37,804 nt of DNA. Source: Mangrovactinospora gilvigrisea (lineage in GTDB: Bacteria; Actinomycetota; Actinomycetes; Streptomycetales; Streptomycetaceae). The DNA is taken from the NCBI RefSeq assembly GCF_001879105.1, contig NZ_MLCF01000115.1, forward strand, positions 1-37,804, in the 5' to 3' direction. Under the pieces are notes generated by a model. It worked only from the letters and a program-made list of their open reading frames with translations. It searched no databases and had not been told where the DNA came from. Of this stretch, positions 17,794-24,545 are shown piece by piece. The position numbers and the translations under genes were made by a program. Each line of letters opens with the position of its first letter. Position 1 is the stretch's first letter.

Positions 17794-18530
17794 GCGGCGG
17801 CGAGCCCGCAGTTCGCGGCCTGATCCTGGATTTCGGTGGGGTGTTGACGACCAGCATGCGGCAGAACGCGCTCGCCTTCGAGCGCTCGGAAGGACTGCCA
17901 CCCGGCGCCTACCTCCGCGCCCTCGCGGTAGACCCCGACTGCATCGATGTCTACGCCGCCCTGGAGGTGGGTCGCGCGACGCAGCAGGACTGGAACGAGG
18001 TCGTCGGCCGTACCCTCGGCCTCGACCCGACCAACCTCATGCGCCGCGCCCTCGCGAACCTCCGCCTCGACCCGGCGATGGTCGATGTGGTGCGCCGAGC
18101 CCGCGCCAGAGGCGTCAAGACCGCGATCCTCTCCAACTCCTTCGGCCTGGAGCCGTTCGACCCGTATCGGGAGCTCGGCGTCGAGGCGGAGTTCGATGCC
18201 TTGGTGCTGTCCGAGGTCGAGCACGTCCGGAAGCCGTCCCCGGAGATCTACGTCCACGCGCTGGCCACGCTCGGCCTGGCCGGCGAGGTGTGCCTGTTCG
18301 TCGACGACACGGCGGTGAACCTGCCGCCAGCCGCTGCGGTCGGGATGCGCGTACTCCATCATGTGGATCCGGCGGCGACCTGCAGGACGTTGAACCGCCT
18401 CCTCGACGGTCTTGCCAGCATGGAGGACGCCGATCCGCCCGGCGCCACTGCACATTCCCGATCCATGGCGTCCGGAAGGCGCCAAGTACTACCGACGGTA
18501 GTCAATACCGCACAATCAACCGACAGCTGA
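17790..18530 (+). CDS. HAD-superfamily hydrolase
   Basis: The 246-residue product has all four HAD motifs: LILDFGGVLTT (nucleophile Asp; the second Asp is replaced by Gly, as in some HAD-IA members), KTAILSNSF (Ser), VRKPSPEIY (Lys) and LFVDDTAVNL (acidic pair). The cap between motif I and II is helical, subclass I. The missing acid/base Asp two residues after the nucleophile resembles epoxide-hydrolase-N-like and dehalogenase-like members rather than classical phosphatases. The substrate is unknown. It is coupled to the membrane protein gene by a 4-bp overlap. The last 30 residues are polar, beyond the domain, and overlap a 15-bp palindrome at 18488-18502. Confidence 0.87.
   Translation: MSGGEPAVRGLILDFGGVLTTSMRQNALAFERSEGLPPGAYLRALAVDPDCIDVYAALEVGRATQQDWNEVVGRTLGLDPTNLMRRALANLRLDPAMVDVVRRARARGVKTAILSNSFGLEPFDPYRELGVEAEFDALVLSEVEHVRKPSPEIYVHALATLGLAGEVCLFVDDTAVNLPPAAAVGMRVLHHVDPAATCRTLNRLLDGLASMEDADPPGATAHSRSMASGRRQVLPTVVNTAQSTDS
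18488..18502. promoter_or_regulatory. 15-bp palindrome ACTACCG-A-CGGTAGT
   Basis: A perfect inverted repeat with 7-bp arms and a single central base lies at the 3' end of the HAD gene. It could be an operator for one of the element's regulators or part of the gene's 3' structure. Only the symmetry is seen. Confidence 0.4.
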
Positions 18531-18544
18531 TGTCATGTCAGCTG
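18524..18544 (+). terminator. Hairpin at the HAD gene stop
   Basis: CAGCTGA (18524-18530, containing the stop codon) and TCAGCTG (18538-18544) pair perfectly around a 7-nt loop. It is short for a terminator and lacks a T-run. The remaining bases up to 18840 hold no gene I can support. Confidence 0.35.
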
Positions 18545-18840
18545 CCAAATGGTGGCGTTTACCTCGGGATTGGTCGCCCCTGGCATATGCGGTGGGCTCA
18601 GCGTACGAGGTCGAGCAACCACCGAGTGCGGTACACAAGCCCTGCGACGTCCCTCGTTCGGAAAGTCGACGGAAGTTTTCTCGCTCGCCCCAGGAACGGC
18701 CATTCACCACTCTGCGACACGCTAGCCTCGGAGAAAACCGAACAGCCCCCGCGGCTCACGACCCGTCAAGTTGCTTGCAGGCAGCACGGGTTCGCGAGTG
18801 CGCGGGGGCGCAGTCATCGGCAATCCGAACAGGAGGACGC

Positions 18841-19125
18841 GTGTACCCCCGCCCGAAAACCGCCGACCAGGGCCAACGCCCCGGTGACGATGGTGAAGTT
18901 ACCATCTCCGGCCGAATCTGGAACCCCCGTGATGTCCGGTCATGGGGCGTTGCGTTGGAAGTCAACGTCGGAGTGGGCTCGTTGATAGGGCTGGTGGCCG
19001 TCCTGGCCGCCTGGCTCAACCACGACACCGTCGGGGTGCTGAACGTGGTCAGCACCCTGCCCGTGGTCGTGGCCGCCAATCGCTCCTACGTCCGCTACCA
19101 GCGGATCTGGCGCCGACTGCGCTGA
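18841..19125 (+). CDS. Small membrane protein of unknown function
   Basis: This 94-residue protein is not recognised. Its start is well fixed: AGGAGG (18831-18836) lies 4 nt before GTG 18841. The first 40 residues are polar. Two hydrophobic segments follow: NVGVGSLIGLVAVLAAWL (about 41-58) and VGVLNVVSTLPVVVAANR (about 63-80). The end is basic (YVRYQRIWRRLR), so the C-terminus is probably cytoplasmic. It stands alone between non-coding DNA and a very strong terminator, which suggests a single-gene transcript. The perfect ribosome binding site implies high expression. Small two-helix proteins like this can be phage or plasmid immunity or lysis factors, but nothing here proves it. Confidence 0.7.
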   Translation: MYPRPKTADQGQRPGDDGEVTISGRIWNPRDVRSWGVALEVNVGVGSLIGLVAVLAAWLNHDTVGVLNVVSTLPVVVAANRSYVRYQRIWRRLR

Positions 19126-19129
19126 CCGG

Positions 19130-19174
19130 CGGCCCTTCCGGCCCGGGGCATGGCGTCCCGGGCCGGAAGGGCCG
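19130..19174. terminator. Strong 18-bp hairpin terminator
   Basis: Bases 19130-19147 and 19157-19174 are perfect inverted repeats (CGGCCCTTCCGGCCCGGG and complement) around a 9-nt loop, 5 bp after the small membrane protein stop. No T-run follows, as is normal in Streptomyces. Confidence 0.85.
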
Positions 19175-19276
19175 GCCAACCTCATGCTCCGTGCCTCCGC
19201 CCGGAGGAATCTCCGCCGGGCCGTCATCGCGCATCCCCTCGCCGTCGCCCACGCCAGGAACGAAAGGCGCAGCTCA

Positions 19277-20437
19277 GTGAGTTCCAGCAGAACCAGCGGC
19301 GTCCATGGCCCCATTGGACGCGCCGGCGGATCCCGGCCATCCGGATCCGCACGCCTCTCCATACCCCGCCCCCCGCAGGAGCGGTGCATACGCTTGGACG
19401 GCGAGCTCTTGACGGCCTCCGAGATCGCCGCCCGCCTCGCGGCCAAGAGCAACGCCGCCGTCGGCGAACTCGACCTCGCCGAACCGACGGCTGCCCTGGC
19501 CTTCGCCGCCGACCTCATCGAAGATGTCATCGACCTGGCCGCAGTCAGCGCCTACACGGCACGGCAGGACGGCGTCGAATGGGCGGTCATCGCCGAAGCC
19601 GCCCGGCTGCGAACCGACACGGCCCGCTACCGCTGGGGCAACGACAAGGCGGCGAAGAGGGCTCGCGGGTACCTGAAGCGGAGGCGCCTGGCCGCGCCCG
19701 CCCCCGTGGACGGCGAGCCGCCGGCCGGCTCCGCCATGTCATCCCGTCCGACGGACCGCTCCCAGCGGCAGTTGTGCGCCGCGCTCTCGCAGATGCGGAT
19801 CCGCAGCGGCTGCCGACTCGCGGAGATCGCCGAGGCGACCGGGCGGCACAAGTCCTCGATCTCCCGGCTGCTGCGGGGCGGGCGCCTCCCGACCTGGGAG
19901 ACCTGCGTGGCCATTGCCCGGGCCTGCGGCGCGGACCCCGAGGACCTGCGCCACCTCTGGCTCGCCGCGAACGGCGTCGTCCCCGACCCCATCCTGGGGC
20001 ACGAGGAGGCGGCGCTGGCCGGGGCCCGCACCGCCCTCGTGCATGCCCTGAACGGCCTGCGCCTGGCCGCGGGCGAACCCGACTACGCCACGATCGCAGG
20101 GCTGGCCAAGGGCGAAAAAGTGGATCCGGGAGACGCCCCGGCCCACTGGTTGGCCTACGACCCGGTCGAGGCCATCGAGGCCGGCGATCTCGACCTGGCT
20201 GTCTTCGAGATGGCAGGTGGTGTCGAGGGCATCCGGCGCGTGTTCGAACCGAACATGGCGTCCGACTGGATCCCCCCGTGGAAGCTGCTCGCGGTGATCG
20301 TCACCGCGCTCGATGGCGACCCGAAGGTCATCAAACCGCTCTGGAAGCAGCTGAAGTTCACCCGGGACGGCAGTTGGTCCCAGGCGGAGCCGCACACCTG
20401 GACGCGATGGGGCACCCCGGGACGCCAGACCTGGTGA
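19277..20437 (+). CDS. XRE-family helix-turn-helix protein
   Basis: The product is about 386 residues with a central XRE/Cro helix-turn-helix, LSQMRIRSGCRLAEIAEATG then KSSISRLLRGGRLPTWE, followed by VAIARACGADPEDLRHLWLAA. This is the pattern of Streptomyces regulators that monitor peptidoglycan or mobile-element state. Before it lies a region (about 40-130) resembling a second HTH or helical module (LTASEIAARLAAKS, ALAFAADLIEDVIDLAAVSA). The C-terminal 150 residues are unrecognised. GTG 19277 is chosen because AAAGG lies 9 nt upstream; an earlier in-frame ATG at 19184 would add a basic, low-quality stretch. It probably regulates element genes; targets are unknown. Confidence 0.75.
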   Translation: MSSSRTSGVHGPIGRAGGSRPSGSARLSIPRPPQERCIRLDGELLTASEIAARLAAKSNAAVGELDLAEPTAALAFAADLIEDVIDLAAVSAYTARQDGVEWAVIAEAARLRTDTARYRWGNDKAAKRARGYLKRRRLAAPAPVDGEPPAGSAMSSRPTDRSQRQLCAALSQMRIRSGCRLAEIAEATGRHKSSISRLLRGGRLPTWETCVAIARACGADPEDLRHLWLAANGVVPDPILGHEEAALAGARTALVHALNGLRLAAGEPDYATIAGLAKGEKVDPGDAPAHWLAYDPVEAIEAGDLDLAVFEMAGGVEGIRRVFEPNMASDWIPPWKLLAVIVTALDGDPKVIKPLWKQLKFTRDGSWSQAEPHTWTRWGTPGRQTW

Positions 20438-20503
20438 CCAGGCGCGCCGACGCCGACAGCCTTCGCCTCGGGAACCTTCAGCGGTCCACGGGCCCGCCGG
20501 GTA

Positions 20504-20758
20504 TCACGCCTCGATGTAGGCGACGACCACGATCGTCCGAAGGGCGGTGAGGAAATAGAGGATCCGGACGTGCTCGTCGTGGCGGTAGTCGCGGAAGCCG
20601 TTGGGAAGCTGCTCGCCGAGGTCGGGCGCTACGGCTAGGGCGGCCAAAGCCCGCTCGACGGCAAGGACTTCCTGCGGGGCGAGCTTCTCGACCTGGGCCT
20701 CGGCCTCTTCCGAGAGGCGGATCGCAGCGCGCCGCGGTTGCCCGTGTTTAGGCGACAT
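20504..20758 (-). CDS. RelE/ParE-family toxin-like protein
   Basis: The 84-residue product shows the RelE/ParE pattern: RRAAIRLSEEAEAQVEKLAP (first strand and helix), EVLAVERALAALAVAPDLGEQL, then DYRHDEHVRILYFLTALRTIVVVAYIEA with the closing beta strands. RelE members cut ribosome-bound mRNA and ParE members poison gyrase; I cannot tell which. The classic RLR near the middle is replaced by DYRHDEHVRI. ATG 20758 overlaps the end of the upstream 77-residue gene by 11 bp, the usual coupling of antitoxin then toxin. Such pairs help keep mobile elements in the chromosome. Confidence 0.72.
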   Translation of the reverse strand: MSPKHGQPRRAAIRLSEEAEAQVEKLAPQEVLAVERALAALAVAPDLGEQLPNGFRDYRHDEHVRILYFLTALRTIVVVAYIEA

Positions 20759-20981
20759 GCCCGTGATTGCCACCGCCGAGGTGCTTGGCCCACAGGCGCT
20801 CACTGATGTCCTCCCACGACGCGCAGTCGGCCGGCTCCGGGAATCCCTCCTGGGCGGTCCGCTCGAAGAGCTGCGCCAGCGCCTCGTTGCCGCGGGCCCG
20901 CTCAGCGGCGGCGTCGCGCCGAAGTGCGGCCTGCTGCCGCTCCGTCAGCTGGGGGGCAGGGTCGGCTTCCTCGACAGGCAT
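20748..20981 (-). CDS. Probable antitoxin partner of the RelE/ParE-like gene
   Basis: This 77-residue acidic-basic helical protein (MPVEEADPAPQLTERQQAALRRDAAAERARGNEALAQLFERTAQEGF, mostly charged) has no recognised DNA-binding motif. It is called an antitoxin from position: it precedes the toxin-like gene, overlaps it by 11 bp and has the usual size. The start is supported by GGAGG on the minus strand 7 nt upstream of ATG 20981. If it is an antitoxin, the C-terminal half (PADCASWEDISERLWAKHL) would be the toxin-binding part. An unrelated small protein remains possible. Confidence 0.6.
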   Translation of the reverse strand: MPVEEADPAPQLTERQQAALRRDAAAERARGNEALAQLFERTAQEGFPEPADCASWEDISERLWAKHLGGGNHGHVA

Positions 20982-21106
20982 GGCGGCGCCTCCTCGACGG
21001 CCTGACGCCGACGCGCGGTGCGCCGACTCGTGAAGAGCTGTCTGCCCCAAACCGTACGCCGCTCGACGCCCCGCAGAGGCGAGTCCGCCAAGCCGGGAGC
21101 TCTCCG

Positions 21107-21673
21107 TCAGGATCCCCGATGCCAGGTGATGGTGCCGGCCTTGTCCAACTCGGCGCGCCCCCACCGCAGCTCGGTGAGCCCGGTCTGGAGCGCGCACACA
21201 TATGCCACCAGCACCAGCCGGGTGTCCTCCGGCAGCACCCCAACACCCTCGCGCAACGCGATCTCTTCCGGCGTCTCCGGCATCCCCTCCAGGGGCTCCT
21301 GCAGCGGCTCCGGGCCGTAGCGCCGGGTGAACTCCACCCGGAACGGCGACGGCCTGCCGTTGGTCTTGCCGACGTTGCCCACCCGCATCGGGTAGAAGGC
21401 GTGGCGGTCCAACACGATGACCGCGCGCCCGCGGACGCTGCGGGGCTGCGCGCCGGGCAGCGGCTCCAGGGCGGCGGCGAGCTCCTCGAACTGCGCGGCA
21501 TGCAGACCGCAGCCGTACGCCTCCAGGGTGGCCGTCGCCACCCCCGCGTGACCGGACGCAGCACGCTGGTGGGCGTTGCAGATCGCCGTCGGGATCAACA
21601 CCAGCAGCTGTTCGGTGATGTCATGACCGAATGTGCGCCGTGCCCAGCCAGGATCTGCCACTTCGTTACCCAT
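21107..21673 (-). CDS. Conserved-looking protein of unknown function
   Basis: I do not recognise this 188-residue protein. ATG 21673 is favoured because GGGGAGGA lies 5-12 nt upstream on the minus strand, giving MGNEVADPGWARR. It contains GHDITEQLLVLIPTAICNAHQRAASGHAG, an AVIVLDRHAFYPMRVGNVGKTNG stretch that looks like a structural core, and a C-terminal helix VLPEDTRLVLVAYVCALQTGL. There are no membrane segments and no signal peptide. It is divergent from the gene at 21776 with about 100 bp between, and lies upstream of the toxin-antitoxin-like pair on the same strand. Confidence 0.65.
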   Translation of the reverse strand: MGNEVADPGWARRTFGHDITEQLLVLIPTAICNAHQRAASGHAGVATATLEAYGCGLHAAQFEELAAALEPLPGAQPRSVRGRAVIVLDRHAFYPMRVGNVGKTNGRPSPFRVEFTRRYGPEPLQEPLEGMPETPEEIALREGVGVLPEDTRLVLVAYVCALQTGLTELRWGRAELDKAGTITWHRGS

Positions 21674-21775
21674 ATCGGTCCTCCCCTCGACAGAGTCCGA
21701 CCCGCGATGTACCGGGACAAGGGCGTCAACTCGGCCACCTATCTGAAACCGGCCGCCGGGCCGCACCATGGACGG

Positions 21776-22297
21776 ATGGTCGAGCAGTCGTCAGACGAGA
21801 TGGTCATGGACTTGATCCGGGCTGCGCTGCAGCCGCGGCTCGAGGTGGTGCGGCAGCGCGGCGACGTCCCCGCCTGCAAGGTCGTCGCCGCAGCGGCGCG
21901 GAACGCCTCGGACGACGGCGCCCAGCTCCACTATCTGGCTCACGGCATCGGTCTGGCCGGCGCCATGACCCTGGCCGTCGTGGCCGAGCACCGCGGCCTC
22001 GGAACCGATGCGTTTCTGGTGGCCATGGCCCAGGAGGACAAGCTCAAGCCCGATCCCTACCCGGAAGTCACCGAGCTACTGGGCGAGTTTCTCAAGCAGG
22101 ACGGCTCGGGGAAGGTCGGGGAACGCCTCGTCGAGCTGGGTCGAAGCAACCCTGAGCGCTACCTCTCCGTCATCGTCGAACTGGCCGACGTCACCGCCTT
22201 GCTGCTGCGCGCCATGGTCGGCATCGGCGCCGCGCCGTCCATGGACGAGGCGCTGGAGGACATGGCCGGCATGCTGCACGACTGGGCCACCGAGTAG
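21776..22297 (+). CDS. Helical protein of unknown function
   Basis: This 173-residue protein is not recognised. It looks all-helical and soluble (EMVMDLIRAALQPRLEVVRQRG, LAHGIGLAGAMTLAVVAEHRGL, ELLGEFLKQDGSGKVGERLVEL, MDEALEDMAGMLHDWATE). The start is uncertain: ATG 21776 begins MVEQSSDEMV, while an in-frame ATG at 21707 would add 23 residues; neither has a clear ribosome binding site. GC bias at third positions supports coding. It is divergent from the gene at 21107-21673, so the 100 bp between them probably hold both promoters. No link to mobility or defence can be shown. Confidence 0.6.
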   Translation: MVEQSSDEMVMDLIRAALQPRLEVVRQRGDVPACKVVAAAARNASDDGAQLHYLAHGIGLAGAMTLAVVAEHRGLGTDAFLVAMAQEDKLKPDPYPEVTELLGEFLKQDGSGKVGERLVELGRSNPERYLSVIVELADVTALLLRAMVGIGAAPSMDEALEDMAGMLHDWATE

Positions 22298-22531
22298 CTG
22301 GCCCGCGTGCGCGGTGCACCGCTTTGGCGATCGACGACGGACCCGAGACAACCATCGTCCACTCACCGACCACGAGGACCCCACCCCCTGCACGGCGAAC
22401 CCCCTTGGCCCTCATCCGGCTCGGGCGCACACTACTTTCTGACGGGTCGACAGTTCCGCCGGCCGAACCTCTCGCTCTCCCCCGGAGCCGCGCCGCTGCC
22501 GGCAGAGTCCAGTTGCCGCCAGGAGGTTGCG

Positions 22532-23689
22532 GTGCACCACTTCACGCGCACCACCGCGCTTGTCGCCACCACGGCCGCGATCGCGCTGCTGGCGTCCTGC
22601 ACCGCCGCGGGCGACCCCAAGCCGGGCCCGTCCGGAAGCCGCCTGGCCGACCCCCGCCCCAGCGCGCCCCCGCTGGTCACCGATACCCGGGCCCGCGACC
22701 TCTTCTCCAGCTTCGACCAGGGCACCCAGCGGGCGGACCGGACCCTCGACGGGAAGCTGATCACCCGCTGGGAGACCGGCCAGCTGCTCCGCGAGACCCA
22801 GGACGTCTACGGTGTCTACCGCCTCGGGAAGATCCGGATGGGGCCGGACACCAACGGCCCCGTCACCGACGTCTGGATCCCCGCCGCCACCGCGTACCCG
22901 CGCCACTTCGTGACGGTCAACACCGACGAGACCGCTTACGTCGCCAGCCGCTGACGCACCGTCCACCCGTCCCCGACCGCGACCTCCCGCTCCACCGCGC
23001 TGCGCTCGACCCTCACCTACTTCACCGAGCGGACGCCGAACGGCACCTGGCTGGCTGAGCGCACCTACCAGGCGTACCTCGCTGCCAAGCCGGGGACGAT
23101 CCTGCTGCAGCGCTAGGACTGGCGGGAAGGCTTCCGCAAGCCCGCCCCTTCTCCAGTACTCGGCCCCGTCGCCCGAGACGCCAAGGGCCGCGCGGAACTC
23201 GCCGCCGACCCAAACGCCGCCCGCACCCGATGCACGGCGACCGCCCGCTACCTCACCGTCGGCCCCAAGCCGAAGCCGCCCGATGCCACCGTGCTGCGAG
23301 ACGGCTTCAACAGCAGCGACGTCCTCGGCTACAACGACAAGTGGCTCTCCGACACCGCGCCGCGCCTCCACGCGACCGCGACCTTCACCAACACCCCCAA
23401 CACGCTGCCGGTCTTCCGCATGGCCGACGGCTCCTCCCTGGTCGCCTGCACCTTCACCACCGAGATGATCGGCCGGGCGAAAGCCCCCGGCGCCGGCGTG
23501 GCCTTCACCAACCGAGACGCTGCCGCCCAAATTCTCGCCGGCCGCCGCGGCACCTGGACCTACGTCGACACCGCGGGCCTCGGCTTCGCGCTCCTGACGG
23601 TGCCGCCGACCGGGCCGGCCTCCGTCGCTACCTGCCTGTGTGCGGTCCCGATCCTGGACCGGATCATCAAGATGACACCGCATAGGTAG
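22532..23689 (+). pseudogene. Lipoprotein gene broken by two in-frame stop codons
   Basis: AGGAGG (22521-22526) 5 nt before GTG 22532 starts a lipoprotein with a basic N-terminus, hydrophobic core and lipobox LLASC (Cys about 23). The frame meets TGA at 22952-22954 and TAG at 23114-23116, yet continues without frameshift to 23689. Sequence after each stop keeps protein-like composition (STALRSTLTYFTERTPNG; DATVLRDGFNSSDVLGYNDK; LPVFRMADGSSLVACTFT). The intact gene would encode about 385 residues of secreted lipoprotein. Both stops are one transition from common codons (TGG or CGA to TGA, CAG to TAG), so simple nonsense decay is likely. A 140-residue truncated lipoprotein could still be made. 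No function is recognised. Confidence 0.78.
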
Positions 23690-23812
23690 ACAGGTGACGG
23701 CCCGAAGCTGGCCCCGCCCGTCAAACCAAAATGGCGAAGCACCACGGCTTTCGGCGCTGCATCTCCGAAACGAACCGTGTGCCCAATGCAGCGCACGGCC
23801 GTGCACTAAGAC

Positions 23813-24027
23813 GCCGTCAGCCCCGCGCGAGCGGGGACGACTGCCGGCGCCGCAGCACCGGCTACGCCCTCGTCGACGAACCCCCGCGCGAGCGGGGACG
23901 ACCCCTAGGATTGCTCATGAGGAGGTCAACTCTCCGACGAACCCCCGCGCGAGCGGGGACGACTGTTGCATCAAGTACGTCTTGCCGCTGCCCGTCGACG
24001 AACCCCCGCGCGCGCGGGGGTCCGTCG
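23813..24027 (-). CRISPR. CRISPR arm on the minus strand (type I-E-like repeats)
   Basis: Repeats of 29 nt lie at 23813-23841 (degenerate), 23874-23902 and 23935-23963, plus half of the shared repeat at 23996-24027, with 32-nt spacers at 23842-23873, 23903-23934 and 23964-23995. Read on the minus strand the repeat is GTCGTCCCCGCTCGCGCGGG plus GGTTCGTCG, matching the I-E pattern of CCCCGC/GCGGGG stem and 29+32 spacing. The leftmost copy is degenerate at its 3' end, which marks the leader-distal end. No leader and no cas gene are in the window. Confidence 0.85.
23996..24027. repeat. Hybrid palindromic CRISPR repeat joining the two arms
   Basis: The 32-bp sequence is the 3' 16 nt of the minus-arm repeat (CGACGAACCCCCGCGC on plus) joined head to head with the 3' 16 nt of the plus-arm repeat (GCGCGGGGGTCCGTCG). 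It is a palindrome apart from one base pair, and the 61-bp period continues unchanged on both sides. Confidence 0.88.
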
Positions 24028-24271
24028 CTGACCTAGACCCGCGCAACTCCGCTGTTCGCGTCCTCCCCGCTCACGCGGGGGTCCGTCGGTGACGGTGGCC
24101 TGCCCGTTCTCGTCCAGGTCGTCCTCCCCGCTCACGCGGGGGTCCGTCGGGATCTTCACCGGGGCATGGTCGCTGCTCGCCGTCCTCCCCGCTCACGCGG
24201 GGGTCCGTCGGGCGATCTCCTGGCCGGCACGGGGCCGGGAGCGTCCTCCCCGCTCACGCGGGGGTCCGTCG
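23996..24271 (+). CRISPR. CRISPR arm on the plus strand (type I-E-like repeats)
   Basis: Four identical 29-nt repeats lie at 24060-24088, 24121-24149, 24182-24210 and 24243-24271, preceded by the shared hybrid repeat, with 32-nt spacers at 24028-24059, 24089-24120, 24150-24181 and 24211-24242. The repeat is GTCCTCCCCGCTCACGCGGG plus GGTCCGTCG and differs from the minus-arm repeat at three positions (4, 14, 24). The last repeat is not degenerate. There is no AT-rich leader at the left end because the minus arm begins there. Confidence 0.88.
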
Positions 24272-24419
24272 TTCTATCCTCCTGGCATGCGCGGGGGCAC
24301 TTGGGAGCGAACGGGGAGACGATCTTGCTGAACACCCCCTTCGGTGCCCGTTGAAACGAACGGAGACCAAGGGTCTGAGCTGGCATGATGCCGTAATCGA
24401 ACGTCAGTTCAGTACATCA
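24272..24419. other. Gap between the CRISPR and attR
   Basis: 148 bp with no gene, no further repeat and no obvious leader. It is less GC-rich than its surroundings near 24390-24420, as is common next to element attachment sites where integrase arm sites lie, but no arm repeats were identified. Confidence 0.5.
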
Positions 24420-24470
24420 ACCTGGTTGTGGTCCAGGATGTCGCGGGTTCAAGTCCCGTCACTCACCCCA
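24420..24470 (+). repeat. attR: 3' fragment of tRNA-His
   Basis: A perfect 51-bp copy of tRNA-His bases 12913-12963 without the 5' half, so it cannot form a tRNA. It marks the right end of the integrated element and the site where the tRNA originally ended. Confidence 0.93.
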
Positions 24471-24478
24471 CTGAGATC

Positions 24479-24518
24479 AGGCCCATGACCTGCGGAGACG
24501 CAGAGCATGGGCCTTTTT
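24479..24518 (+). terminator. Original chromosomal terminator of tRNA-His
   Basis: AGGCCCATG (24479-24487) pairs with CATGGGCCT (24506-24514), with inner stem CTGCG/CGCAG around GAGA, then TTTTT. It lies 8 bp after attR, so it was the tRNA-His terminator before the element inserted. It also faces the convergent TetR gene. Confidence 0.88.
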
Positions 24519-24545
24519 CGCGCCGTCTTGCCATCACTCTCGCCA

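Larger units (their letters stand above)
12913..24470. mobile_element. Integrated element in tRNA-His (degenerate integrative element)
   Basis: An 11.5-kb segment is bounded by perfect 51-bp copies of the tRNA-His 3' end. Inside are an integrase remnant, GntR and XRE regulators, a toxin-antitoxin-like pair, a kinase, several unknown genes, a broken lipoprotein gene and a CRISPR locus. Actinomycete integrative and conjugative elements use such tRNA sites and often carry a GntR regulator. No replication initiator, excisionase or FtsK-like transfer gene is visible, and the integrase lacks its N-terminus, so independent movement is unlikely. Composite origin from more than one insertion is possible. 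Confidence 0.88.

Noticed and set aside
22952..23116. Selenocysteine or programmed readthrough at the TGA and TAG of the lipoprotein gene
   Set aside because: Two different stop codons with no recoding structure seen; simple nonsense mutations explain it better.
24284..24300. Possible extra CRISPR repeat remnant with GCGCGGGGG
   Set aside because: It is not at the 61-bp period and matches only the GC-rich core.
24420..24470. A second tRNA-His gene
   Set aside because: Only the 3' 51 nt are present; the acceptor 5' strand and D arm are missing, so it is an att fragment.
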